A DNA stretch of 64,000 nucleotides from Coffea arabica (taxonomy: Eukaryota; Streptophyta; Magnoliopsida; Gentianales; Rubiaceae): NCBI RefSeq assembly GCF_036785885.1, contig NC_092326.1, forward strand, positions 38,340,287 to 38,404,286. The letters are read 5' to 3'. Positions 13,281-27,200 of this stretch are shown in pieces. A program made the translations under genes and the position numbers. Under the pieces are notes generated by a model. That model searched no databases, was not told where the DNA came from, and worked only from the letters and a program-made list of their open reading frames with translations. Each line of letters starts with the position of its first letter. Within the stretch, counting starts at the first letter, position 1.

Positions 13281-16200
13281 ATGGATGCAGACCTTTTTGA
13301 TGATATATTAACGGACAATGCTGTCAAGACTGGTAAATATTTTTCTTTGATTGTTACTGTGAAGTTCTAGTGCTTTCTTTTAGTGTCTTAATAAGACCAG
13401 ATACTGACTTGGTTGGGAATAATTTGTTCAGCTAGGGCTGGTGGCAACTTTCAACCTAAGGCCAAGCCATGTGGCCCCCCACGTCCAATAAAAAAAAATT
13501 CAGGTCCATCTTCGTTACCTTCCTCTGAGCCAGTTCGGACTAATGATGTTTCTGAGAGCACAGCTGATGAATGTCACGAAAAGGAAAAACCAGCTGCTTC
13601 AGGTGAGATTTCTTTTCTTGGAGTTGGTTCATCTTTCAAGAATAACAAGCCCTTAATGTTTCTGTGGCATAATTATATTTCTGGAATAAATAGGAAATAC
13701 TGGTGAAAAGGTTCTTCTCCCAATAATTCTGATACCAACAAATTCAGTAGCTATTAGGAATGAATGTTTGCCTCAAATAGTTTGCTTTCCAAGAAATTCA
13801 TTTCAATCGCGTTTTGTAGATAAGTTTCAGCTTTTATTAACCTATTTAGGGAAAATCGTCCAAAACGTCCCTCACATTTTGTAAAATAACTTTTTTCGTC
13901 CCTCACTTTTAAAAGTATAATTTTATATCCCTTACATATTCACATCGGACAAATTTAGTCCCTAACTAGGTTTCCGATCATTTTTTGGCCGGAATCCATC
14001 ATGTGCAAAGCACGTGATCATTTTTGAAGGGTAAATTTGTCAAATTATATTTTACATAATCTGATCTATAGTCCTCCACATTTTATAAAATAATTTTTTT
14101 CATCCCTCACATTTTACAAAATGAATTTCTCCATCCCTCACATTTCAAAAAATGAATTTTTCATTTCTCACTGATTATGTGTATGAATACATTTTTTTAA
14201 ACACATGTATATGTTTATTTGATTTTGCTTAATAATAAAGCATAAACACATGTATTTAATTGGACCCAACTTGTGGGCTATCTTCTATTTTTGTATGATT
14301 ATGACTAATATTTACCAATAGAACCTTAATTTGCATATTCTTATTGTATTTTGATCGAAAATAATTTTATTGGCCAACTTGACAATGAATGCAAGATTAT
14401 TTACTAACTAATACCAGATGAAATCAAATGATCACGTATAATATATGATATTCGTATTGTTAAGTGAAATCAAATAGACATATACATATATTTATGCTAT
14501 TCGTATTATTAAGTAAAATCAAATAGATATATACATGTGTTTAAACAAAATGTATTCACACACATTTTTTTTTAGGGTTTTCCTCACATACGTAATTAGT
14601 GAGGGATGGAAATATTCATTTTTTGAAATGTGAGGGATGGAGAAATTCATTTTGTGAAATGTGAGGGATGAAAAAATCATTTTATAAGATGTGAGGGACG
14701 AAAAAGTTTGTTTTATAAAATGTAGAGGATTATAAATCAGATTCTGTAAAATATAATTTGACAAATTTACCCTTTAAAAATGATCATGTGCCTTGCACGT
14801 GATGGATTCCGGCAAAAAATGATCGGAAACCTAGTTAGGGACTAAATTTGACCGATGTAAATATGTAAGGGACATAAAATTACACTTTTAAAAGTGAGGG
14901 ACGAAAAAAGTTATTTTACAAAATGTGAGGGACGTTTTGGACGATTTTCCCACCTATTTATTCTACAATTAGATGATGCAAGATTGATTATTTCCAATAA
15001 CTAGGCTTCTTACAGTTGATGATAGGAGCTTTGGAGTTGTAAATTGTACATCACAACACCTTGACAGTAGTGGGAATGGCAACCCAATTGCTTCTTTGGG
15101 TCCTGTTATGGACATTTTCGTGCCTGATAGCAATGAAGATTGGCATTCTTGCTTTGAAAAAACCATGGGAGAGGTGAGTTCTGTAATTTTCTTTCATTTC
15201 ATCTAGTTGATTTTATTTGCCTGATGTATGGTCTTTAAATTTCAGAATTCCGACATATTCATTGGTTTGGAATCACTTGGTGATTTTCTTCCTGATTCTG
15301 CAACTGTTTTGGGTAAGGAAATATGCTTTTGCCTTTGAATACTACAAATAGAATAGAAAGTGAGTTTTTAAACCTTTTTTACCCCCTGTACACTCTGGAG
15401 AAAGCTGAAACTGGCCAAATAAGTGTTTAACATGCATCCTACTAATATTTTTTGCAGATAATTCTATTCCTTCTTCTGAGGCACGAAATGTTCATATTTC
15501 TGACAGTGAGAATACAGAAGGAGGACTAGCCGATCCCCTCATTCCCAATATTTCATCACAAAGTGAATTTTCAACAGCTCAAGATCCTTTAGCTGGCACT
15601 GATCGTATTGTTGTTACTAGCGGCGGTTGTTCAGATGATAGAAACTTGGACACAGAGGTAAGGACCTAAGACTCTCCCTGAACATATGATCTGTTCCTAT
15701 TATTTGTGACGTAGTCATGCCTATGACTCGTATCTTGCATTATTTCCTGTTTGTATATCGTATGCCAGGTCATAGTATATGATTCCACTGGACAGTATTT
15801 GGACATAAGGTCTATTGATACGGAAAAGAATTAACCATTTGTAGTATCAGCACTGTATAATGTTTTATTTTGTTCATGTTTAAGTAGGATTTAGGATGAT
15901 ATTGCATTAACTTGTGTCTTTGTTTATGCTTACTTTCTATTTATTTTGTATCATGTCCTGATCTTAGCTATGCTTCTTTTATGGCTGCTGTTACTGCCAG
16001 AGCAACTTCTCCTAAATGGCATAATCATCCTCAAGAACACTTTATTTCCAACTGTTCATGCCACTCCTTTCACTTTCTCCCAAGTGTAAGCAGATGGATA
16101 TTCCCTCCACCGCCATCTCTTGAATTTCTTCCTTTTGTCTGCCTGTCCTTTCTTCTAGTCCCACACCAAGACACATATAGTGGAATGCAAGTTTTGTATC

Positions 16201-19200
16201 AATTATCTTTTAAATGTGGAGGAGTCTTTTGATTAATTTAGGGTTTGCTTTTCTTGCTTAAATTTGAGATGCTTTCCCTTTATTCTTCTTTGTGACCCTA
16301 TTATTGTTCATAGTTCCTGTCTTTATTTTTTTTTTCCCAATTTTTTCCTGATTTTAATTTCCTTCTTTGCTAATTCCTTTTTTTCCCTCTCCTTTTCCGT
16401 TTGAGTTCCCAAAAGTTAAATTTGTTGGGAATCTTGGGAATTTCACTGGTGAACTTCTGAAAATATTAGTATTATTGTTTGTTTAATTTTTAAGGAAAAA
16501 AAAAAGGTCAATAGGATCAAGGAGAAGTGAGTGTCCTGGGTTAATTTTTTACAGGGAAAGAGAGAGTGAACGAGATACAGAGAAAATTGAGTTGAGACTT
16601 TTTAGGGCGATTTTGAAATTCAAGACAAAATTGCTTTGGCAGGATATAACTTGCTCTGCCAATGACACCTGCTTTCTCTTACTGAATATCAGTATAGGGG
16701 GGGGGGGGGATATTCCCTACTAAATACATATAAGTGAAGGTGGAAAAATGATTTTGCTGTCAATGATAATTATCTGACGTTCATAAAATCAAGATAATGA
16801 TTCTAGAAATGCCAGTAGAAACTATATGCTACTTATTTCTATTTACTTCTATATAGAGAAGCCCAATAGCGTTGTCCTATTCCTTTTGCTTTTTATATTT
16901 TATTTTTTTGTTTGCATTGTTCCCTTCAAAATAGTTACTCATTAACCACCATTATTTAATGTAATTATGCCATTACTTTGTAAGTTATTTTTTTAATACT
17001 TAAACTATAATTAATTTCTATAATTTATCTGTCTCCCCATTGTCGTTTTCCTTCCTTTTAGTTCCCAAGGGTGACATATTTATAAACCAGATTAGGATTG
17101 ACTGGCTTAAATCGGTTGACTGCAGGAAATGGAGACTTATCAAGTGGACTCTCTAGATATGTCTGAGCTAACAACTAGCTCTGGTATGCAAAATTCTGGC
17201 ATGAGTATCGAGGAGTTTTGCATTTCATCCACATTTAATAAGTTCTTTTTTTGCAGGTCGGCGAAAATTCCAACCAAAATCAAAGATGCAGGCTCATAGA
17301 CAGGGAAGTGGATCTAGTATTCCCGATCTGGATATGGTTGACCCTGTTCTCTGTCAGCAAGATTTGGAGTCTGTTCCCTCTGAAGTTGATGTTGTGGATT
17401 GCAGATCAGTTCCTGCATCACCAACAGATGATATTCTTGATGTCTCATCTGCAGGACCAAATCAGACTGCTCCAGCACAATTAACATCTGAAGTTCTGTT
17501 AGATGCAGAACCGAGCAATCTTATGGGGGCTTCCTATCAAGAAGATGGCATTCTTGTAGATCACTCGGAGGCTGTTCTTGAATTGCCTGGAAAACTGGTA
17601 ACTGATTTAATTTTTTCTGTTCCTAATGCATTATTTGGGATCCTTGTCTTTTCTACATTCATTTTTTTGGTACTTCTACACACGCGCAGGCTTCTCGTAG
17701 GGCAAAGAGTGGAAAAGGTAAAACTCATATTGCATTAGATCATTCTCCCAAGAAGCAGTTGGCTTCAAAATCCAGCGAGACAAATGTTGGTGGTAGATCA
17801 CTTAGGAGAAGAACTAAGCGTAAAAATGCGCATAACCTTGTAGACGAATCTGAGGATGAGGATCTTGAGGATAGGGATCTGCCAGCTGAGTCTCTTAGTA
17901 ATTCTGTTCTAAACGAGGATGACAACACTGATGAGGAATTTCAATTGGAAGATGATTCACAAACCAAAAAGTCGCAGAAAAAATGCAAGAAACCTACTTT
18001 TGATAAGGAAAAACCAGCAAGAAAGCGAAAGAAGGATACTGAAGCATCAGAGCAGGCAGTCAAAGCAGCACCTAAGAAGTTCTCTCACTCTACTAGGAGG
18101 AGAAGAGGTAGTTACAGCCTCACAATTCAGAGTTTAGTAGATTGACTTCCGATGAATATTTTTGTTACTGGGAACTTGTTTTTGGCAGTTGACAAGGCTT
18201 TATTGGAAACTCCAGAAGATGAAATTGACTTCCAGAAGGTGCCTCTTAGGGATCTTATATTGCTTGCAGAGTACAGGGAGCGGATGGCGGTATATTTTTC
18301 TCACTGGATATTTACTCCTAGTTTGCTGTGACAATTTTGACCTCTTAATTTTCTTGCATATTCACTATGGAACCTCTGATGCAGAAAAAGGAGGCAACAA
18401 CAACACCAGGACCACTTTCAAATCAGAGGTAAATAATTTTTGTCTCTTACCCAAATTTAGAATCACTTTGGGTGAATTATATGGATTCTTTTTCTTAGCT
18501 GTCTACTTTGTATTGTTTTGAAGATGCTAACTATGCATTTGTCCTTATTATCTTATGTCCATGTTTAATTCATTTGTCTTTTGGTGTTTCTGGGGACATG
18601 GTTGCTACACTTTAAATGGATGTTAGGGAACATAATTAATCATAACTAAAAGTGTATTGAACTACTTATACAAGTCGGTGTTGTTATATGCCTGAACCAT
18701 TATGTACATAAACTACATAAACTTGCGTGCATATATGCTTCAAAAGCCATACAAATTTATGACATTTTGCCACATCATTGTAGACAATTTGTTGTGGCTT
18801 TTTACGTTTTGGAGTTACTTATAGTTTCTTTCCTCTAGCAATGGTAATTGTTCTGCACGTGACAATGAGGATGGGGCAGCTGGTACTTCTGAACAGTATG
18901 GTGAAGATGAGGCCTTTGCTTCAGAACAAGGCAGAGAAGCTAATGATGAACAAGAAAGTCCTCAGGTCGAAGAAAATTCTGGCTACTTCAACTATCAGAC
19001 TTACATGGACAAAACTCCAATAGCAAGATGGTCAAAGCAGGACACAGAATTATTCTATGAGGTATAGCTAGATTGGATTTAATATACATTAGGCTAGGTA
19101 TCTTCTCAAAATTCAGAGTTGAGCAAGTCCCACATAGGACACAAAAGTTTATGCAAAATCAATGAGAGTTTTATTTTAATATCTTGAAAGAATGTTGTTG

Positions 19201-22200
19201 CAGACATGTGCTTGTTCATATTCTTTTACGTATTTCATGAGGTAATCTTTATTTATCTTGTTTACTGCAACCCCTATTGCCTGAGATGAATACTGGAAAT
19301 AACTTGTTTTAAACACAATGTCCATGAATGTGCAACATCTACTTGTGTGGAGCTTAAGGATGAAAGAAAGGTAGAGACGTATTGGGCCCTTAGAGGGACA
19401 GCAATTTGAATGATGGTGCAGTGGAGTGTATGTATGATTTTCCCATTTTATCTTTCGATTAAATGGCTGGAGAGATTAGAAAGACATCTCAGTTTAGCAG
19501 GGCCAAATGCTCTGTATGGCTTTCGTTCAAGTACAAAACTAAATCTTTGTTTTAGAAATTTCACATTAAACCTAGGTCAAATATGAACACAAATATACAC
19601 GCACATTACAGATTTTGTAATGGATATTGAAGTCTTGGAGTCAGCTTGCATTGTTAAACTGAAGATGCATGCTTTAGATGCAAATCTCAACTTCCTCTTA
19701 AACCCTGTCATATATATGAAGTAAACCCGAGCTTCACATATAGTCTATATAACCTAGTTGGTCTCAAATGCGAACTGTTTAAAGAGAATTAAATCAGAAT
19801 GCAACCATAACAGAATTGAGTTTGCCTTTGGCAATTCTTGTTTTGGACTTTTGATTAATATTAGTTCGTACAATGGTTACTGTCTGTCAATTCAACTGGA
19901 TTCTCAGCTTGAGCATAGTGAAGTCCTTCCTGAATAAGGCTTTAAAAGTACTTGTTTCACTTGAAAATGGATGAAAAATGATGGTTTATGTTCACTACTC
20001 ATTTCACAGCTGTGCCAGAAAGAGGTATGTCTGGCTGAAGAAATTTTGACTGTCATGTTTAAATTTAGAGGATGCATCCCTGAGTTTTCATAGCTTAAGT
20101 TTACTATTAATTCAATTTGTAATATCCTCATTGGATTTAGATGAAAAGCATAGGAACAAAATTGGAAAAGTAAGATAAACAGAAGGAAAAAATGAACGAT
20201 CACTTGTACATTCTTGACGATAAAAAAGGAATGAATTCTACTGTTACTTCTGGGATAACAGTGGATTTAATTTGTAGTTACAAAGTTTCTGTCATTGATG
20301 CAATTTTGTTTGAAACTTTTGAGTAGCTGAATATAGCGTGGCAAAGTTGGTTGAAATATTGTTACAGCTGCTTTTTTTTTTTTCCAAGTATACCGTTTTG
20401 CCTCCAATGATTCATTTTTTTCACCTTGTTCCAAAATGGTGGCCTTAAGTCAAAGACCCTTTAAGACCAATTAGTTCCCTATGAGCTTAGATCTCTTTTA
20501 AATAACTAGGAAATATCAGTAATCTATTTAAATTCTCCACCTGGCTAGTTCTAAGTGATGCAATTTTTCTTCGAGGAGAATGTTCCTTGCTTTCAGTTTG
20601 CTTTTCTTCTCCTGTATCAATGTTAACCTAGTTGTCAATATACCATGGGTATTTCCTATCTATTGTTGGAGCTGTTAAAAGCTATTTAACCTAAAATGTT
20701 GTTTTCCTCTGATGTTGATTGTTGTGACATTTATGTGACACCTCAGAAATTCCAATTGTATTCTTCTACAGGCTGTGCGACAGTTTGGAACAGACCTTTC
20801 GATGATCCAACAACTTTTTCCTGGTAGGACACGTAGGCAGATAAAGTTGAAATACAAGAAAGAAGAGCGACAGCATCCTTTGATGCTTCGTGAAGCTCTT
20901 AGTACACGTTCTAAAGGTAAGTCTTACATATATGCATATACATATGTGTGTGTGTGTGTGTATACATGTTGTATCAGGATGTAAGGTATCAATGGCGGAG
21001 ATTTGTTTGGGATTCTTATTAGTTGGCTAATTTGCTAAACTCAAATTGAATTCTAGAGGGCAGAAGCATAATTTACCTTTTTCAACTGGGCAAACTAATT
21101 AAATAACTGTGATGTAAAACTGAATGTGTAGTGAGCCAAGAAAGTTTGAGAGACAAATAGTTACTTCATCGATAGAATTGAAATAGCATTAAAGACAAAG
21201 GAGTAAAGTATAATGAAGTAGATATGTTCAAAAAATAACCATAGTTGCATCCTATCAAGTTATTGGCAGTTTTTGAATGGAAGGATAAGAATGTGGGTAA
21301 CTAATTGATATTCAAGGACACAATCATGTGAAAGCTTTGCATTCTACGTAACAGAACATTGGCCATAAATAAAATAAAATGGAAGAAAAGCCCTCTAGCT
21401 GTCATTTTAAGACAATATTTGTTGAGTATACAAGCAGAAAGACATATACATACATGTCATGTACTTAATCTCCATAGATCTTTTACAGCATGTTTGTAAC
21501 TGAGGATATCCAATCTCTTTACTTGCCCTAGTTATGGGGTAAATATATCATGGCAATTACTTATTCTAGGGCTCCTGGTAGCTTTGAAATCATGATTGTC
21601 TTCAATTCTTAAGACTTGATTACATTATTCCAGTGCTAATGCGTGTGTTTGGATAATAGATTATTTGGGATAATTTTTTAAAAACATGCTATAGCACACT
21701 TTTTTGATGTGATATATGTGAGATAAAAAGATGGTTCGGAAATGTGTCGACAGTACAAGCAAATGAATTTTTACAAATAATTCACTGTCCAAACAAAGTA
21801 ATTATTAGAGTGTTGGAACTGAATTGGTAATAAAAGTTATTGCACTTCTAGTAGAGTTGCTTCTTTGATGCTCAGGCTTATAAGTTTTGGCCTTCTTGAA
21901 GAGCATTTCCAAGTTGAAATGGAATTTTTTGCGGAAGCGTTGGGTAAGACATTTTTTTTCCCTTGCAGATCATTCCCATTTTGAACTAGTGATAGAGCGT
22001 CTGAAGCAAATGGCAGCCGAGGAAAAGCAAAACTCCAGTACAGCTGATTCAGTTAATTTGATGGGAGAGGAGGAAGCAGAAGAGGAGACACTTGAAACAA
22101 ATGAAATGGTCGTCACTGTTGTCTTATATTGTGTTTTTGTTTACTTTTTTTTTTGTTCTTTCGAGCTTATCAAGAAACTTTGATGAGGCTTTTAAGGTTG

Positions 22201-22613
22201 CGATGGCATGGTGGTTTTTACAATTTTTTGTCTCCCTACCTGAAAGAGTTCATTGAGCAAGTAAAAAAGAGATCCCATAACTTACCCTCCACCTCAACCC
22301 AAGTGAACTAAGTGTGTTTTCATCTTTGTTGCCATTATTTGGTCCCTGCATTTGTATGATCATTGTGTTGATATTTGTTTTCTGGTGAAACCTGGTTTTT
22401 TTAATCAAATGTTCTGTTTTCATTTTGTGCTACCTGATTCTCATTCCCACAATCTGTCGATATATATAGGATGAAGAAGCAAAGTCTGAACAAATTGATG
22501 GAGGAGTGCTTGGCAATATGGAGCCGGATATTTCAGAAACTCAGAGTCCTGAGAAGTCTTATGATAGCGAAGAAGAATTGCTACGTTGGAGTCAATATAA
22601 GAGCGAAATTTAA
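13281..22613 (+). CDS. BDP1: TFIIIB component B double prime (BDP1), Myb/SANT protein, 14 coding exons
   Basis: Subunit of RNA polymerase III initiation factor TFIIIB, which with TBP and BRF1 places Pol III on tRNA and 5S genes in the nucleus. Exons: 13281-13332, 13432-13602, 15016-15173, 15246-15312, 15458-15657, 17126-17183, 17257-17597, 17690-18107, 18189-18289, 18385-18428, 18839-19061, 20772-20916, 21969-22108 and 22470-22613. All junctions are in phase and yield 753 residues. The diagnostic part is the SANT/Myb domain, about residues 595-655, split over exons 11 and 12: RWSKQDTELFYE joined to AVRQFGTDLSMIQQLFPGRT and RRQIKLKYKKEE. Before it, exon 9 carries DLILLAEYRER, also typical of BDP1. 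Exon 8 is rich in Lys/Arg and acidic clusters. A short FQPK[AS]K motif occurs in both exon 2 and exon 7. The last exon is acidic. Intron 2 contains a 1.1-kb transposon. The exon 13 donor is a weak GTCGTC, but phase supports it. Intact as read. Confidence 0.93.
13849..14951. mobile_element. Non-autonomous Mutator-like element (MULE), copy 1, in BDP1 intron 2
   Basis: A 1103-bp element with long inverted terminal repeats of roughly 300 bp or more. The left end begins GGGAAAATCGTCCAAAACGT, and the right end is its near-perfect reverse complement, ending ACGATTTTCCC. It is flanked by a perfect 9-bp direct duplication, ACCTATTTA, at 13840-13848 and 14952-14960. Long TIRs plus 9-bp duplications are the signature of Mutator-superfamily insertions. 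There is no transposase. The interior between the arms is AT-rich and short. A second copy lies at 39651-40758. Confidence 0.92.
21646..21795. repeat. Possible small MITE in a BDP1 intron
   Basis: A block of about 150 bp begins TGTTTGGATAATAGATTATT and ends CACTGTCCAAACA, so its outer roughly 10 bp are imperfect inverted repeats (TGTTTGGAT against TGTTTGGACA). It lies in the intron before BDP1 exon 13. No target duplication could be fixed, so this is a weak call. Confidence 0.3.
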
Positions 22614-24287
22614 TGGGCAGATGTAGTTGGCTAATTTTGTAGAAGCCAGTCAGTTAATTCGTTATTATTATTTTTTTTTTTTGGTTCCATTCCTAATGTG
22701 CTATGCAGTGTAATATTTTTGAGGGTAGATATTTTGTCAGAATGAAGACCTGAGGATTTTATTGCTCGCAAATCTTTGAGCAATTTCTTTTTTTCTTTTT
22801 ATTGAGGGAATCTCCCCAGCCATTCTTCTTGTTTTGGCTGGCGTAGGAAGGTCACAGATGCGGCCTCTCAACTACATTTTTCTCTTTTTCCGGGCAGCCT
22901 CTTTGTTATCATCTTTCCTGATATCTGCTTACGGGTTAAAGCTTGTCTTTCCCCTCATTTTTACATCCAATTTTTCGGTCATGTTTCGTTCGATTGAAGC
23001 TAGTTTACAGGATAACCTGCATCTATTAGTTCACACCTCGAAGGATTTGACCAAAGAAATGTCATAATGATCAAATGAAATGATTGTGCTTTTCTTCTTG
23101 TAATGAATATCTGCATCTTTCACTATGTTCATTTTAAGTTCCTCCACTCAAGCTCCCCTACCTTTATTGCTATACAGGGTTCAATATCTAAACTGGCAGT
23201 TTTTATTGTTAAGTAGTAGTAGAAGTTATACCCGTGGCAGTTTTCATGTGGGTCTGTCTTGAGGATCTACCTTTTCTTAGGATAGCTGTCTTCTGTCTGC
23301 AGTGAACTCTTTCCTTTCACAGGTTTTGCCTCAAAGATTTGCATAAATTTTAAACTGGCATACTCCCCTAACTCTGCACTGAAACCCTAAATTATCAACT
23401 GCATTGTTTCAAGATTTCCCTTGTATTATGTTCTTCATCCATTGAAACCGCGAATTATCATCATGTTCACTTTTTGTGCATCAGAGAAGACGAACTACCT
23501 GTTGCAGCCTAACTAACTTCTGCCTGTGTTCTGTGTACACTCAATTATTGAACAATGGTCTCACTATTGATTACACAAATTGCAATCTGAATGGATTGAT
23601 TTGACTAGTAAGACTCATTCACATTATTCAATGGAAGTTCAAGCTTGAGTTTGATTGCGTGGTGTCTCGATGTTCTAACAAGTTTTGAAACAACATAACT
23701 TTTATTTTTTCATAAACTATCTGTTCCAACCCCTCGAGGTTGGCTCGGTGATTTTGGAATAATCTACTTAGTTTCGATGTTACTCAATCCCTCTTAATGC
23801 TTGTGTATTTTTGGGGGCGGGATACACAAGTGCAAGAAGATTAGTCCGGCAAAATTGGAGTACTCCCTGCATTGAAAAAAAAAATAATAGTAATAATAAA
23901 ATAAACTATCCGTTCCCAAAAAAAAAAAAAAAAAGAATTTTGAGACCATTTATTTAGTAGGTCAATATGACAGTCCTTCGTCCAAGGCCGTGGCCCATTA
24001 ACCAAATTCTTAGCAAAATCCCCAGAAATATCTGAAATTACCACTATATCCCACTCTTCCTTAAACCCTCAACCCTCAGGATTGAGGAATCTTCCCTCCT
24101 TCCTGAATCCTGCTCCTGCAGCAACTTTTAATCAATAACCCAGAGATTACCAATTCAGCACACTCGCACACCGACTTCAACATATTCTCTCCTTCTTCGC
24201 AAAGCACACGAGCAGGGCGAGATATCAAAAACCTTGTGAGAACCTCGTATAGCTGCTAAAAAAGGGTTCTTTACCAAAATAACTGAA
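22614..24287. other. Intergenic region BDP1-ERG
   Basis: This contains the BDP1 3' UTR and the upstream region of the GTPase gene. Only weak frames are present (for example 22834-23067), with no recognisable protein. Poly-A tracts lie at about 23875-23935. No RNA gene or bounded repeat was seen. Confidence 0.5.
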
Positions 24288-27200
24288 ATGAGAACAATTA
24301 GAGCTTTGAGGATACTAACCTCATCACTGTCCTCAAATTCCCAGAAAACCCTTTTCAATTCACCTTTTTTGCAGCGGTTTTATGCGGTAGGAACTCAACC
24401 AGATCATCTCCCCACAAGCAGTACAGAGGAGGAAGATGATACTACCTCGTCATCATCAGTGTTTGATAGCTCAGAATACGACATGGGTTTTAGTTTAAAC
24501 GGTGATTCAGAGGCTGGGAAGATTAAGAATCCTACATGGGATGAGAAGTATAGGGATAGAGTGAAAAGCGAAGTTTTTAAAGAAGAGATAAAAAGTTCAA
24601 GAATCGTGAAGAAAAGTGAGGAGAAAAAGAAAAATGCTGCTGTGCTTGCAATGTCGCTTCTGGATGCCGCTATTAGGTGGCAGGATAAGGAAGATGAGGA
24701 CGACGACGAAAATAAGGAGGTGACGGTGGAGGATCAGAAGTCTTTGGCTGTTGGAATCATCGGGGCTCCTAATGCTGGGAAGTCTGCTCTTACTAACTTC
24801 ATGGTGTGTTAGTTGCTACTTTGTTTATATTCCCCTTACTCGTGTTATTTTGGAATTCAATTTAATGCTGAGTTTTTGGGTTTTCGTGTTTCTGTAATTT
24901 CATTTCACTGGGGAGGTCATGTATGTGTTACAAGGAATAAGATACATGCTACTATTGATTAGTAGGGCTGTCTTCTTGGATATTCTGATGGATTTTGGAA
25001 ATATGTTCACATATTTATAGATTAGATTATTTTGGTGGGTTATGTTGTCTCCATAAAGTTGGAGTCCAGTAGTTTGAGGAAGTCCCTGGTAAATTGTTTT
25101 ATCTATTTTGCCAAAATTTTCTGTACTTTTTTCATGAATGATGAGAGATGAGATTCTTCTGGGGGTGCAATTCGTGCATGTTAAATTCAGCTGGCAATCC
25201 TTTAGAATTACTTATGCTTGGTACACGCTTTCTCTGTGAGTGTGTTTTTGCGTCTTATTACACATTCTTTTCTGTATGCCTGTTTGCCTGGCTTATTACC
25301 TAAGTCTTGGTTCCACCTGTGTATGTATGCTAAGCTATTTATTTTGTATGAATGTTGGCTTAAAACTATATCACTTCCTTTTCCAATTTTGTGAGGGGAC
25401 TGTATGACAATGATGGTTCAGTTTTGAGTAAGCGTAGTGGTTGAATTTTACTTCAGAGCCCCATATTTGCATTCTTTTCCCTGCTATAGGTAAACTTCTG
25501 ACTGACTTGATTACTAGACTAATAGAAACAATAATAATCTCACCACTTCTCTTTGGCAGTAATGAGCGCATTTCTTTTTGTGCACCTTGAAAACAGAATA
25601 GTCCTGTTTCAGCTTTGCCTTATATTTCCAAATAATTACCATGGTGTGCTTGCCAAATGGCGTTTTTGAATTTACAATCTTGCGTCAGTTCCTTGGAGCA
25701 GAGTAGTCTTTTATGAGGATGTATACTTTAAGTTTGGCAGTTTAATTAATCTGTACAATGGCTTCATCTGATTCTATTTTCCTTAGAGTGTTTTCTTCAT
25801 TGCACCTTTTTTTTCTTTGTGGGGGCAGGGGTTGAGGAAGGGGTTTTGGAAATAGAGAGAATGCTTTACTTGTGAGCATTTGAAGCCTTCGACTTTAGGA
25901 CACGGTCTGTGTTAAAATTTCTAATGGCCATTCATAATGCGAATTTTCGCACAAAGAAACCAGAAAAAGTCATGGAAATGAGCATCTGTTGTTGTTTTGA
26001 TCCTCACCTTGCCAGTGTTTTGCTATTGCATCATATAGTTCCTTTGCTCCCTCAGTATGTTATAAGAGAGGGATGAACTTAATACTGTTATTCAATTTGC
26101 TCATGCAAAAATGCTGCTTGTATGGTTTCTCCTTCCGCCCAAAACAGAAAATGTAAATCAAATGAAAGACCAACAATAGTTTAATTTATTTAAGAAGCTA
26201 ATTGTACTTGTAAACTTACCATATGTTTATTTTTTTCTTTTTATTTGTTTCAGGTTGGGACAAAAGTTGCTGCAGTTTCAAGGAAGACGAATACAACGAC
26301 GCATGAAGTGCTGGGAGTAATGACTAAAGGACATACACAAATCGTACGTCTCCTTTTGCTTCAGTGGATAAATTGGTTTATCATACTTGTTTCATTCACA
26401 GTATTGGTATTCAACACATCTCTTTAGAGCTGTGTTGTAAGTAGCCATGATGTATTTCAAACACTGAAAGAGGACAGGGGTATACGAAAGAATAGTTTTA
26501 TGACATGTGCTAATGTCATTATAACTCTTTGAATAGCTCAAGTTACAAACTAAGAATCTTAATATTGGTATAGCATATGGATAACTCAGGTTAGTTTGGA
26601 AATTCAAGTGTTGGACCTTCTTTCATGCTTGCTACGAGAATGTACATGGACTTCCCGTCCAAAGGCTAACACAGACAGACACATTGAGCTTGTTAGTTAA
26701 TGTGCCTCTTTGCATGAATGACTGTTGTAGCATCTGATTGGTGCTGAAGTACTTCTTTGGCAATTCGTTTTGGAAGCATTTCATGTATTTTGCACTGTTG
26801 GACAATTAATGACAAAATTTTAGCCTGCTCTGAACTCATTACATCTTAGTGAAGTATACTATATGGTGCTGCTAGTTTGGGGTTGTGGTAGCAAGCTTTT
26901 CATAGTTGTGGAGAGCAGTTTCCTTCTCTTTGTGGTTTAATACTATATGGTACATTTGGTTAAAATTGAAAGTACAAATGTGAACATAGCTTAATTATAT
27001 CTTCTTTTCCCACAGGTGACAGCTTTATGTATATACCCCAACATAGATGGTCTATGTTTATGTGGTCTCTTAAAGTTTCATCCTAGAAAAGATACTCACA
27101 TTGTTTTTTCTTGTCTCCTCTTGCAGTGCTTTTTTGATACTCCTGGGCTTATGTTAAAGAAAAGTGGTTTCCCATACAATGATATGAAGGTTCGCATGGA

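Noticed and set aside
14519-14764. 81-codon frame in MULE copy 1 (minus), also present in copy 2 at 39840-40085
   Set aside because: In copy 2 the frame opens with TTG rather than ATG, and it lies in the inner arm and AT-rich core. Sharing between copies follows from common descent, and the product is low-complexity with no transposase features.
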